From: Nitrospira sp. UBA6909 | GTDB lineage: Bacteria > Nitrospirota > Nitrospiria > Nitrospirales > Nitrospiraceae | Direction: 5' to 3' | Length of the DNA stretch: 8,030 nt | Assembly (NCBI GenBank): GCA_002451055.1 | Contig: DKBD01000138.1 | Span: 1-8,030 of the forward strand | Shown here: in pieces, positions 1 through 6,287 of the stretch | How positions within the stretch are numbered: the first letter of the stretch is position 1 | Layout: each line of letters starts with the position of its first letter | Made by a program: the position numbers and the translations under genes | Notes under the pieces: generated by a model | The model's input: only the letters and a program-made list of their open reading frames with translations | Database searches by the model: none | Told to the model about the DNA's origin: nothing

Positions 1-68
1 GACTGGCGTATTCTCGTGGAGAAATTTCTTCCGGCGCAGCAATGCACCATCGATGGGAGAAGACAATC

Positions 69-590
69 ATGCAATCAATGGGAAACATCCTGCGAGGAAC
101 GGTGTGGGGGATTGCTGCGGCACCTCTGGCTCTCGCGGTCATAGTCGGAACAGGAACGTCCGCATCAGCCACTTCGAAAGCACCGGCAAAGAAACAGGAT
201 GACCGTGGGCGCTATCTCGTCGTCATTGCAGGGTGTAATGATTGCCACACGGCGGGTTATGCGGATGCGGCGGGAAAGATACCAGAGCAAGACTGGCTAA
301 CCGGAGATCGGACCGGCTGGCGAGGCCCCTGGGGTACGACCTATGCCGCCAATCTCAGACTCTACATGCAACATCTCTCCGAGGAGCAGTGGCTCACGAT
401 CGCGCGTGCAGCCGAATTCCGCCCTCCCATGCCATGGTACATCCTCCGCGAGATGACGGAACAGGATCTCCGCGCCATTTACCGATTCATCAGGAACTTG
501 GGTCCAGCTGGAGAAGCCGCGCCGGTCTACCTTCCTCCTGATCGGGAACCGCCACAGCCTTATATCGTATTCCCGGGCGATCCCCAATAG
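69..590 (+). CDS. Exported mono-heme c-type cytochrome
   Basis: This is a probable periplasmic electron carrier or cytochrome subunit of 173 residues. Residues 1-34 look like a Sec signal peptide: a short polar start, a hydrophobic stretch (about 12-27) and an A-S-A cleavage site before Thr35. The heme-binding motif is C56-N-D-C59-H60. Met121 in R-P-P-M-P-W is the likely distal heme ligand. The G-P-W-G-T-T-Y-A-A-N stretch (86-95) resembles the TPFGTIYxxN segment of dehydrogenase-associated cytochromes. The start at 69 is chosen because GGAGAAG lies 6-12 nt upstream and it places the signal peptide at the N-terminus; an in-frame ATG at 42 and the open frame to the window edge are less convincing. 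The C-terminal tail is proline-rich. It stands alone, converging on the aldolase-family gene. The redox partner is unknown. Confidence 0.85.
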   Translation: MQSMGNILRGTVWGIAAAPLALAVIVGTGTSASATSKAPAKKQDDRGRYLVVIAGCNDCHTAGYADAAGKIPEQDWLTGDRTGWRGPWGTTYAANLRLYMQHLSEEQWLTIARAAEFRPPMPWYILREMTEQDLRAIYRFIRNLGPAGEAAPVYLPPDREPPQPYIVFPGDPQ

Positions 591-652
591 CCTGAGCGAC
601 ACCGGCAACGACGCATCTTTCTGACCACCTCACAGAAGCTGGACGACAAGAT

Positions 653-678
653 GGCTGCCGGCCCACAGGAGAGCAGCC
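653..678 (+). terminator. Possible weak terminator hairpin after the cytochrome gene
   Basis: GGCTGC (653-658) pairs with GCAGCC (673-678) across a 14-nt loop and is followed by CTGTTTGATTGT, which is moderately T-rich. It sits in the 115-nt gap between two convergent genes, where a terminator is expected. The loop is long and the T-tract poor, so this is tentative. Confidence 0.3.
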
Positions 679-705
679 CTGTTTGATTGTATTGAAGTCT
701 CCTGT

Positions 706-1353
706 TTACTTTGCCAGAGAAGCGAGCTGCTGATCCGCCGACCGAGCCACGACGCCGCTCTTCAGGACGATTTCGCAAATATGATCCAGCCGCTCGATAT
801 GTTCGTAAGCAGCCCACGGGTCTATCGCAACGGCGCAGACTCCATGATTGGCCTGGCCGACGATATCGAACTCCAATGTCCCATCTCTCCTCAACCCTAA
901 ACAGTCGGACGTTGCATCCGCTAAGTCACGGGACAAGGCGGGTAGAACAGGGACCGTGCGTCCCACGCGTGTATAGCGCGAGATTTCTGGAAACTCCGCA
1001 CTCATGACCTGTAAATCCACTCCCGCATACATGGCGGCCACGACGTGAGTGGCATGAACATGGACGACCGTTCTCGTCTTTTTCGAGTCGCGTTGGAGAT
1101 TCCAATGCATCCAGAGTTCGCCGGACGGTTTTTGCCCCTCGCCCACTTTGGGCAAGAGCTTGCCTGTGGCTGGATCGGAAACAATCTCCAACCGAACGAC
1201 ATGCTCCGGATGCACGATCGTTTTTCTCCAACCGGATGGGGTGATGTACAGATACTTCCCTTCCCGTTTCCGCATGCTGATGTTGCCGTCCCTGGTCGTG
1301 ATCCAACCCCGTTCATATACACGCCGCATCACATCGCCGATCGCCGTCAGCAT
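706..1353 (-). CDS. Class II aldolase/adducin family protein
   Basis: This 215-residue protein has the usual length of the class II (metal-dependent) aldolase family, which includes L-fuculose-phosphate aldolase, L-ribulose-5-phosphate 4-epimerase and methylthioribulose-phosphate dehydratase. Visible landmarks in order are T-T-R-D-G-N-I-S (19-26, phosphate/substrate-binding loop), I-T-P-S-G (37-41), P-S-G-E-L (76-80) with the candidate catalytic acid Glu79, the metal-binding H98-V-H100 pair, and the third metal ligand His170 in N-H-G. The start at 1353 is supported by a near-perfect ribosome site, AAGGAGG, a few bases upstream. All residues needed for metal binding are present, so it is probably active, but the substrate cannot be told from sequence alone. 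The small exported protein lies 209 nt upstream on the same strand, with no sign of coupling. Confidence 0.88.
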   Translation of the reverse strand: MLTAIGDVMRRVYERGWITTRDGNISMRKREGKYLYITPSGWRKTIVHPEHVVRLEIVSDPATGKLLPKVGEGQKPSGELWMHWNLQRDSKKTRTVVHVHATHVVAAMYAGVDLQVMSAEFPEISRYTRVGRTVPVLPALSRDLADATSDCLGLRRDGTLEFDIVGQANHGVCAVAIDPWAAYEHIERLDHICEIVLKSGVVARSADQQLASLAK

Positions 1354-1420
1354 GATCCCTCCTTACCCCGCATGATTCCTCACCGCTGCTTCTGCAACCA
1401 CCGATACGCCGCCAAGCGCT

Positions 1421-1436
1421 TTCATCCATCGATGAA
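1421..1436. repeat. Short inverted repeat TTCATC/GATGAA
   Basis: TTCATC (1421-1426) and GATGAA (1431-1436) form a 6-bp stem with a 4-base CATC loop, extendable with one bulged T to GCTT-T-CATC/GATGAAGC. It lies directly next to the REP-like hairpin at 1443-1465, so the two may be parts of one repeat unit. No T-tract follows on either strand. Confidence 0.4.
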
Positions 1437-1442
1437 GCTCAG

Positions 1443-1465
1443 GACCTTGAGCCTGTCGAAGGGTC
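1443..1465. repeat. REP-like hairpin with the CCTTGAGCCTGTCGAAGG motif
   Basis: GACCTT (1443-1448) pairs with AAGGGTC (1459-1465, one bulged G) around a 10-nt loop. The reverse complement contains the core TTCGACAGGCTCA, which from memory is a common dispersed intergenic repeat of the CCCTTCGACAGGCTCAGG type in many GC-rich bacterial genomes. It occupies the noncoding gap between the small exported protein and the aldolase-family gene, the usual setting for such elements. The repeat assignment rests on recollection; only the hairpin is directly visible. Confidence 0.55.
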
Positions 1466-1548
1466 AAAAACCGTCTGAACAATGCGGGCGCAATAACTGA
1501 CACGTTCAGCAACCATGGTCGGACTCGATTCTTGCCATCTTGAGGCCG

Positions 1549-1564
1549 AGGGGAAGATGCCCCT
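1549..1564 (-). terminator. Possible hairpin at the end of the small exported protein gene
   Basis: AGGGG (1549-1553) and CCCCT (1560-1564) form a 5-bp GC stem with a 6-nt loop, overlapping the TAG stop codon of the upstream gene. A competing stem, CATCTT (1536-1541) with AAGATG (1554-1559), uses the loop of the first. No T-run follows on the minus strand, so this is not a classical intrinsic terminator. It may only stabilise the 3' end. Confidence 0.25.
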
Positions 1565-1934
1565 ATTCAGATTCAGAACCTTTGCCCACGAAATGAATCG
1601 CCCTATCCCCGGTGAGATTCTCCGGACGCACGATGTAATCGCCGGTTATCGCTGGAATCCAGATTGACTTTGCAACCTCGGTGTCTCCCCCGGTCACCAG
1701 CCACGCAAGACCTCCCACTATCGATCCACCCAGCGCATATGCCGCCTTCGCCGCGCCGTATGGAGCCGTGAGCAACCAGCTCGAAACCTCCAGCCCCACA
1801 TTCTCCACAGCAGTCGATGGCGCACCTTCTTCAGCAATCGCTGGGGTTCCGGCGAATAGGATGGCTCCCAGCATGATCGCTCCGACAAATCCATGCCATG
1901 CGCCGCATCTTCCTCCGTGATTACGCAACGTCAT
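1563..1934 (-). CDS. Small exported protein of unknown function
   Basis: I do not recognise a named family. The 123-residue product begins with a signal peptide: an N-region with Arg4 and Arg9, a hydrophobic core (about 15-30), and a likely cleavage after Ala34 in P-A-I-A. The predicted mature 89 residues have a glycine/alanine-rich hydrophobic stretch (about 52-82) with pairs of Gly, possibly a membrane-associated hairpin, followed by a more polar C-terminal part containing I-P-A-I-T-G-D-Y-I-V. Similar short exported proteins occur in Nitrospira and some deltaproteobacterial genomes as hypothetical proteins (from memory). The start at 1934 is strongly supported by GAGGAG 8 nt upstream and a TATAAT box about 47 nt upstream. 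It is transcribed divergently from the hydrolase gene. Function is not assigned. Confidence 0.8.
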   Translation of the reverse strand: MTLRNHGGRCGAWHGFVGAIMLGAILFAGTPAIAEEGAPSTAVENVGLEVSSWLLTAPYGAAKAAYALGGSIVGGLAWLVTGGDTEVAKSIWIPAITGDYIVRPENLTGDRAIHFVGKGSESE

Positions 1935-1956
1935 ATCTTTTTCTCCTCATTAAGAT

Positions 1957-1994
1957 TGTCCGGCACTTTCCTGCCCGGACATTATACTCGGACA
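1957..1994 (-). promoter_or_regulatory. Promoter with flanking TGTCCG repeats for the small exported protein gene
   Basis: On the minus strand a perfect TATAAT (-10) occupies 1986-1981, which would place the transcription start near 1974 and leave a leader of about 40 nt. The -35 region is weak (TGCAAA at a 16-nt spacing). TGTCCG occurs immediately upstream of the -10 (1994-1989) and again overlapping its end (1981-1976). An inverted copy at 1957-1962 makes the 7-bp inverted repeat TGTCCGG/CCGGACA (1957-1963 with 1975-1981, 11-nt spacer) across the expected start site. This arrangement could be an operator or a 5'-leader hairpin; no regulator is identifiable. Confidence 0.5.
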
Positions 1995-2080
1995 GCAGCT
2001 TGTTTGCAGCCATCGTGACCAACCTTCTGACCGCCGTTCTGTCATGCTCGACACCCAAGTTTTGCGCTATGATGTGGATC

Positions 2081-3130
2081 ATGCTGGAGACTCCTTCAAC
2101 GTATGAGCCACCGCTGCTCTTGCGTAACGCTCATCTCATGACCCTCGTGCCCCGTTACCTCCCACGGGATACTTCACTGGCCGGACTACCGCAGGAATCG
2201 CGGCTGTTCACCGTTGAGCCCGGCACACAACTGCTTGGATGGTGCCATTGGCAGACCGATCGGCGGACCGCCCCCACGGCACTCTTGGTCCATGGCCTCG
2301 AAGGTTGCAGCGACTCCCGCTATATGCGCGGCATCGCGGCAAAAACCTATCGCTTGGGCTTCAACGTCATCCGTATGAACCAGCGGACATGCGGAGGCAC
2401 GGAGCATCTGACGCCCACCCTCTATAACAGCGGCCTGAGCAGCGACTATCGCACGATTGTGGAGGAACTGATTCAGCAAGACGGACTCGACCGGATCTGG
2501 CTGGTCGGCTATTCGATGGGCGGCAATCTCGTCCTCAAAGCCGCCGGTGAGATGGGCGGAGACCAACCGGCCCTGGCCGGTGTCGCGGCCGTCTGTCCCA
2601 ATATCGACCCGACCATCTGCGCGCGCGCGTTGGAAATGCCCCGCAATTGGATTTATCACCGCCACTTTCTGACACAATTGAAGTCTCGGCTCCGCCGGAA
2701 AGCGGCGCTGCTCCCAGACAAATGGGACCTCACCGGCCTTGATGCCATCTCGCGAATCAGCACATTCGATGATCGATATACCGCCGCCGATGGAGGATAC
2801 CAAAGCGGAGCCGATTATTACGACCGCGCGGGAGCCCGGCATGTGCTCGATTCCATCACCGTCCCCACTTTGATCATCACGGCGCAAGATGACCCGTTTA
2901 TTCCTTATTCCATGTTCACTGTGCCGTCGATCCAACACCACCCTCTGATCCGGTTGGTTGCGCCGCGCCACGGAGGCCATTGCGGGTTCTTTCACCGAAA
3001 CGGGAACGGAGAGGATCCCTATTGGGCGGAAAACCGTATTGTAGATTTCTTACAGGAAGGATCGACAGGAGTTAAGGTGCCAGGGGGAAATCAGAAGATT
3101 CGCGCTGAAAATGAGCCCGGACATCCCTGA
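2081..3130 (+). CDS. YheT/ABHD-type alpha/beta hydrolase
   Basis: This is a probable cytoplasmic esterase of the COG0429 (YheT) family, 349 residues from this start. The family hallmark near the N-terminus, L-L-R-N-A-H-L-M-T (12-20), is followed by the oxyanion region H-G-L-E-G (71-75), N-Q-R-T-C-G-G-T-E (100-108), the nucleophile elbow G-Y-S145-M-G-G, the acid Asp270 or Asp271 in A-Q-D-D-P-F, and the base His300 in G-G-H-C-G-F. The triad is complete. Three in-frame ATGs (2069, 2072, 2081) compete; 2081 is chosen because family homology begins a few residues later, but its ribosome site is weak. The frame stays open upstream to 1898, over the divergent gene, which is unlikely to be translated. 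The last 19 codons and the stop run antisense into pafA. The natural substrate is unknown. Confidence 0.85.
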   Translation: MLETPSTYEPPLLLRNAHLMTLVPRYLPRDTSLAGLPQESRLFTVEPGTQLLGWCHWQTDRRTAPTALLVHGLEGCSDSRYMRGIAAKTYRLGFNVIRMNQRTCGGTEHLTPTLYNSGLSSDYRTIVEELIQQDGLDRIWLVGYSMGGNLVLKAAGEMGGDQPALAGVAAVCPNIDPTICARALEMPRNWIYHRHFLTQLKSRLRRKAALLPDKWDLTGLDAISRISTFDDRYTAADGGYQSGADYYDRAGARHVLDSITVPTLIITAQDDPFIPYSMFTVPSIQHHPLIRLVAPRHGGHCGFFHRNGNGEDPYWAENRIVDFLQEGSTGVKVPGGNQKIRAENEPGHP

Positions 3131-4580
3131 CATAGGTCTTGAACGGATCCGGCATGGGGAAGGGCGGGTGACCGCGCAGTTTGAAGATGGACCAATTGAT
3201 GATATAGGGCGGGACAAACTGTTCTTCCTGAGCGGACAGGTCCTCACCCTGTGAAGATGCGCCGGCCAACAGATATTTGACCAACTCACCACGGCCCAAG
3301 GCGCGTGTGTTTCTTGGAGCATGGTCGGCCGCCGACTCGATGAACGAATCGGTTGTGAGTCGAGGCACACGGCCCTCCTGAATCAAGCCATGATACAGGC
3401 TCTTCTCAGGATGCAGGTTATGGTACTCGAGATCCAGGCTTTTCAACATGGGATCGTCCCAACCGACTCGCTCAGACTCACGGTAGGTTTCCAGCAGCCA
3501 CAGTTTCGAAGCCCAATCGACACGCCCGACCAAAGCCGTATGCTCCCCGCGTAAATCCCGCAGCACGGTTTCCCACTCAGCCAGCACCCAATCGGTTTCT
3601 TCATCCTGCCCTGTGTAGTGATCCAGCGCCGCCGCGAGAAACTGCTCCTGAATATCGATCGCCGAGATCGTGTCCCCGGAACGCAAGCGCACCAGCCACC
3701 GACGATCTTGATCGTGCGAGATTTCCTGCAAGCACTCCACAGGATCGTCGATCTCCAGACCAGAGGGAGCATATCCATCCTCGATCAGCTGCAGGACCAG
3801 CCCCGTCGTGCCAAACTTCAACGCCGTTGCAAATTCCGCGATGTTCGAGTCGCCCAACAACAAATGAATACGCCGATACTGATTGGGATCCGCCAGTGGT
3901 TCATCCCTCGTATTGATGATAGCTCGGTTCTGCTGCACCCACTCGAAGAAATCATTGACGATATGATCGGCCCGCTGGGAAATCTGAAAAGGCAGTTGGC
4001 CGGCATCCCGCCCTAGACCCACAACGGAACGCGGCACAATCAATCGATCCATCTGCACCCACGCCTCTTGTATCCCGGCCGACCCCACACGACCGGCCCC
4101 CGTAAATATTTGTCGGGTCACCAAGAACGTCACCAGCGGAGCCAGGCCGCGCATGGTAAAAGGGAATTGCCTCGTGACTAAATAGTTCTCGTGGCATCCG
4201 AACGTGGCACCGGTCTCATGATCGATGTTGTTCTTGATCAATGAGACCGTGTCGTTCCACCCCAATTCGTCGATCGCCTGCTGCAACACGCGATCGCCGG
4301 CGCGGTCCGATGCCACGACATCCGCCAGGCTTTCGCATTCGGGAGTCGCATATTCCAGGTGCCCCATATCGAGGTAAATCCGGCCGGCGTTGGTCAAGAA
4401 CCCACCATTACCAGGGGGCTCGTCATACCCGCGTTGGTGAAGGTCGATCACGCCGCGACGCTGAACATGGAAGATATGATCGCGCAGCTTGTGCACGAAC
4501 CAGGTGGGTGAATGGTCAGGCCGATCCTGATGGACGAGGAGCCCGTATTCTGTCTCCAATCCAAAAATGCGATTCTGCAT
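3072..4580 (-). CDS. pafA: PafA, ligase for the Pup-like modifier UBact
   Basis: This should be the ligase that phosphorylates the C-terminal Glu of the modifier with ATP and joins it to a substrate lysine. It belongs to the glutamine-synthetase-like Dop/PafA family. Landmarks are G7-L-E-T-E-Y-G (metal/ATP glutamates 9 and 11), the catalytic-base candidate Asp71 in I-Y-L-D-M-G-H-L-E-Y, I-K-N-N-I-D (115-120), F-G-C-H-E-N-Y-L-V (127-135), I-N-T-R-D-E-P (222-228) and L-L-G-D-S-N (241-246). The C-terminal N-W-S-I-F-K-L-R and D-P-F segments match PafA rather than Dop, and the long Dop-loop is absent. At 502 residues it is about 50 longer than actinobacterial PafA, partly through a longer segment around 166-197. 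It starts 1 nt after the prcA stop with no clear ribosome site, so it is probably translationally coupled. Its 3' end overlaps the convergent hydrolase gene. Confidence 0.92.
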   Translation of the reverse strand: MQNRIFGLETEYGLLVHQDRPDHSPTWFVHKLRDHIFHVQRRGVIDLHQRGYDEPPGNGGFLTNAGRIYLDMGHLEYATPECESLADVVASDRAGDRVLQQAIDELGWNDTVSLIKNNIDHETGATFGCHENYLVTRQFPFTMRGLAPLVTFLVTRQIFTGAGRVGSAGIQEAWVQMDRLIVPRSVVGLGRDAGQLPFQISQRADHIVNDFFEWVQQNRAIINTRDEPLADPNQYRRIHLLLGDSNIAEFATALKFGTTGLVLQLIEDGYAPSGLEIDDPVECLQEISHDQDRRWLVRLRSGDTISAIDIQEQFLAAALDHYTGQDEETDWVLAEWETVLRDLRGEHTALVGRVDWASKLWLLETYRESERVGWDDPMLKSLDLEYHNLHPEKSLYHGLIQEGRVPRLTTDSFIESAADHAPRNTRALGRGELVKYLLAGASSQGEDLSAQEEQFVPPYIINWSIFKLRGHPPFPMPDPFKTYVRDVRAHFQRESSDFPLAP

Positions 4581-4581
4581 G

Positions 4582-5391
4582 TTACGGCGACAGCGAGGAT
4601 TTGAGGTCGTGAGGCAACGTTCGGCTCAGCTCATCGGGCGGCAGCACCCGATATTTTGACGACCCCCGCTCATTTCTATCGAGCAGGGCGCATTCGATTG
4701 TCTTATCCGAGAGTCTGTTGTGCAGATACGAGGCCAATGCATCCGGCGCTTCCATGGCCGGGGCTTGCGTCTTGTCCGGCTCGGTTTCACCGGCTTCGTG
4801 CCGACGTTGGGCTCGATCTCCCACGGCCCAAGCAAGGAGGGCGCTCGTGATGGTCTGATCGAGTGGCAATCGCTCCGGCGCTTGCCGGTGCAGAAACTCC
4901 AGCATCGCCCGTTGAGTGGACGGATTGGCGGCCAACACGGCGCAATGCGAGGCTTCCTCGAACGTGCCGTCGTAGCTGATGGTCAGCAAAGAACTTTTTC
5001 CGGCCTTCATCCCCAATTCTGCCAGCAACAGTTTCGCGATAAAAGGGGCTTTAAACACCTCCTCGAAGGCCTGCTTGAGGACGGGAGCGATGCCATACTT
5101 GACCATGCGAACGCCGGTGACGTCAGCCGGAGACCGGTTGAAGCCTTCGACATGCGCCATTTCCAGCAGACTAAAGCGAAGCTTCTCCAAATCCGCCGGA
5201 TGCCCCATGCCTCCGAGCGCCAAACGGTCGTAGATCTCGTAGATTTTCGGCGTGCCCTTGCTGACCGTCAAGAGGAGAATGCCCGCATCATACGCCAGCG
5301 CGACGACCGGACTGCCTTCCTTGAACTGCTCATCAAGGTATTGCCGTCGGTTCTCGACCGCTTCTACCCACCTATAGGGCTCTTCATACAT
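4582..5391 (-). CDS. prcA: Proteasome alpha subunit PrcA
   Basis: This is the non-catalytic alpha subunit that forms the outer heptameric rings of the 20S core and the gated docking surface for the ring ATPase. It has 269 residues, slightly longer than the roughly 250 usual in actinobacteria. The N-terminal Y-R-W-V-E-A-V-E-N-R-R segment corresponds to helix H0 of alpha subunits. It leads into S-P-V-V-A-L-A-Y (27-34), K-I-Y-E-I-Y-D-R (49-56) and D-V-T-G (90-93), all aligning with mycobacterial PrcA from memory. There is no propeptide/Thr1 arrangement. A charged low-complexity stretch (about 195-212, rich in Glu, Lys, Pro) interrupts the C-terminal half and probably forms a surface loop. The start ATG overlaps the prcB stop by 8 nt, with AGGTGG just upstream, so alpha and beta are likely translated in step. 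Confidence 0.93.
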   Translation of the reverse strand: MYEEPYRWVEAVENRRQYLDEQFKEGSPVVALAYDAGILLLTVSKGTPKIYEIYDRLALGGMGHPADLEKLRFSLLEMAHVEGFNRSPADVTGVRMVKYGIAPVLKQAFEEVFKAPFIAKLLLAELGMKAGKSSLLTISYDGTFEEASHCAVLAANPSTQRAMLEFLHRQAPERLPLDQTITSALLAWAVGDRAQRRHEAGETEPDKTQAPAMEAPDALASYLHNRLSDKTIECALLDRNERGSSKYRVLPPDELSRTLPHDLKSSLSP

Positions 5392-6157
5392 GACGCGCCA
5401 CCTTCGCTTCGAAGAGCGACTTCAATCGGGCATCCGGCATAGTGCCGACACCGGCCGCAGTGATGAATTTGACGACGGGATAGAGATCCGCCTCTCGATT
5501 GACGCCGCCGGTCGCGGAATCGAACTCCGCCGCACTCGTGAGGAGCCGAAGCGCCTGTGCGGCCGCCTGTTCTTCCGACATGGCTTGGAGCGGTTGCTCC
5601 CCCCAGGTATTCAGGTAATGCAGGATGCCGCGGATCGTGGGTGAGCCGGACCCGGACACGGCATACTCGACCCCTTCGAATTCCGCGCCAAGGATGTCGT
5701 AGAAATAAATCTTGGCCGTCTCCTGTTCGACATCATAGCCGGCGAAGATCGGCGCGACCGCGCCGGTGCCCGACAGGGCCGCGGCCACATTTTCCTTGAG
5801 CAGCTTGGACAAGGCCCGCAGTTTCCCTTCAAAGCTCAATTCTTGAAGCTGCGTCCGCCGATAATACTTGAAGGAATGTTCCAGGATACGCGCCATTTCA
5901 TAGGCGGTGGCCGGGACACCCGCGATCGCCATCACACTGTGCCGATCAAGGTCCAACACCTTATCGGTCCGGTCATACATCACCATGTTGCCGGCCGTGG
6001 CGCGGCGGTCACCAGCCACCAGCACACCGTCCCGATACTTGAACGCCAGAATCGTCGTTGCCGTTGGAATGTCCACCCCGGAACCGGCGGCGGCAGGCAC
6101 GCACAATTGATAGCCCTGCCCCTTGAGCAGCTGATAGAAATCGCCGTGCATCCCCAT
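5384..6157 (-). CDS. prcB: Proteasome beta subunit PrcB (catalytic)
   Basis: This is the N-terminal-threonine protease subunit of the 20S core, 257 residues from this start. A 33-residue propeptide ends at D-I-P-T-A and the mature chain should begin at Thr34 (T-T-I-L-A-F-K-Y). In mature numbering the catalytic set Thr1, Asp17 (A-G-D-R-R) and Lys33 (D-K-V) is present, as are G-S-G-S (136-139) and a downstream D-S-A-T-G-G. The propeptide motif D-F-Y-Q-L-L-K resembles the S-F-T-D-F-L-R-R region of the mycobacterial propeptide. The ATG at 6157 is chosen because GAGG lies 8 nt upstream (6166-6169); a TTG at 6205 in the same frame lacks such support and abuts a large hairpin. Assembly with PrcA into an alpha7-beta7-beta7-alpha7 barrel and autocatalytic propeptide removal are inferred from the family. 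Confidence 0.94.
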   Translation of the reverse strand: MGMHGDFYQLLKGQGYQLCVPAAAGSGVDIPTATTILAFKYRDGVLVAGDRRATAGNMVMYDRTDKVLDLDRHSVMAIAGVPATAYEMARILEHSFKYYRRTQLQELSFEGKLRALSKLLKENVAAALSGTGAVAPIFAGYDVEQETAKIYFYDILGAEFEGVEYAVSGSGSPTIRGILHYLNTWGEQPLQAMSEEQAAAQALRLLTSAAEFDSATGGVNREADLYPVVKFITAAGVGTMPDARLKSLFEAKVARHV

Positions 6158-6165
6158 GGTCTTTA

Positions 6166-6169
6166 CCTC
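6166..6169 (-). promoter_or_regulatory. Ribosome-binding site that decides the prcB start
   Basis: GAGG with an 8-nt spacer precedes the ATG at 6157, inside a purine-rich run on the minus strand. It favours this start over the in-frame TTG 48 nt upstream and shows that prcB has its own initiation site instead of depending on UBact translation. Confidence 0.65.
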
Positions 6170-6205
6170 ACACCTCTCTCTTTCGTCCAAGGCTGGCTGC
6201 CGCAA

Positions 6206-6273
6206 TCAGGGTTTACTGCGCGCATCGAACGAGGTCCTTCTGAGGGCGCGCGTTCTGCGAGCACAAACCCTGA
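6206..6273 (-). other. Long imperfect hairpin between the UBact and prcB genes
   Basis: TCAGGGTTT (6206-6214) is perfectly complementary to AAACCCTGA (6265-6273). Pairing continues inward through TGC/GCA (6217-6219 with 6261-6263), CGCA/TGCG (6221-6224 with 6256-6259), GAACG/CGTTC (6227-6231 with 6251-6255) and a terminal GTCCT/AGGGC (6234-6238 with 6243-6247; one pair is G-T on plus and A-C on minus) around a TCTG loop. That gives about 25 pairs in 68 nt. It fills most of the only sizeable gap in the operon. It could be an mRNA processing or stability element setting the modifier:protease ratio, an attenuator, or a dispersed palindromic repeat. No U-tract follows, so it is not a simple terminator. 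Confidence 0.6.
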
Positions 6274-6276
6274 CTC

Positions 6277-6286
6277 GGTGGCCACC
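6277..6286. repeat. 10-bp perfect palindrome GGTGGCCACC
   Basis: A perfect palindrome directly follows the UBact stop codon (1 nt away) and precedes the large hairpin by 3 nt. It may be a protein-binding site or chance in GC-rich DNA; nothing else identifies it. Confidence 0.3.
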
Positions 6287-6287
6287 C

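Noticed and set aside
1..144. Open frame from the window edge to a TAG at 142-144, possibly the end of an upstream gene.
   Set aside because: It would overlap the cytochrome gene by 76 nt and shows no recognisable motif; too short to judge.
1045..1500. 151-codon plus-strand open frame running from the aldolase gene into the intergenic gap.
   Set aside because: Most of it is antisense to the aldolase-family gene, there is no ribosome site, and the remainder crosses the REP-like repeat.
2068..2073. TATGAT as a -10 box giving a leaderless hydrolase mRNA starting near 2080.
   Set aside because: No acceptable -35 at 16-18 nt and the hexamer overlaps alternative start codons; not strong enough to annotate.
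1898..2080. Upstream extension of the hydrolase to an ATG at 1898.
   Set aside because: It would overlap the divergent gene's start and promoter, and the added 61 residues have no counterpart in the YheT family.
2186..2995. 269-codon open frame on the minus strand.
   Set aside because: It lies entirely opposite the alpha/beta hydrolase, which has complete family motifs; the antisense product shows no domain and its composition is that of a GC-rich shadow frame.
4720..5442. 240-codon plus-strand open frame, plus others opposite dop at 7411-7971 and 7526-8020.
   Set aside because: They are antisense to prcA and dop, have Arg/Pro/His-rich shadow composition and no recognisable motifs.
6158..6205. 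TTG start for prcB giving a 49-residue propeptide.
   Set aside because: The ATG at 6157 has a well-spaced GAGG, and the TTG sits at the base of the long hairpin without a ribosome site.
6206..6273. tRNA-like element: about 68 nt with complementary ends and a GTTCGAT string on the minus strand.
   Set aside because: No D-arm, no 5-bp stem around the TTCGA loop and no anticodon arm with proper spacing; the pairing is one long rod rather than a cloverleaf.
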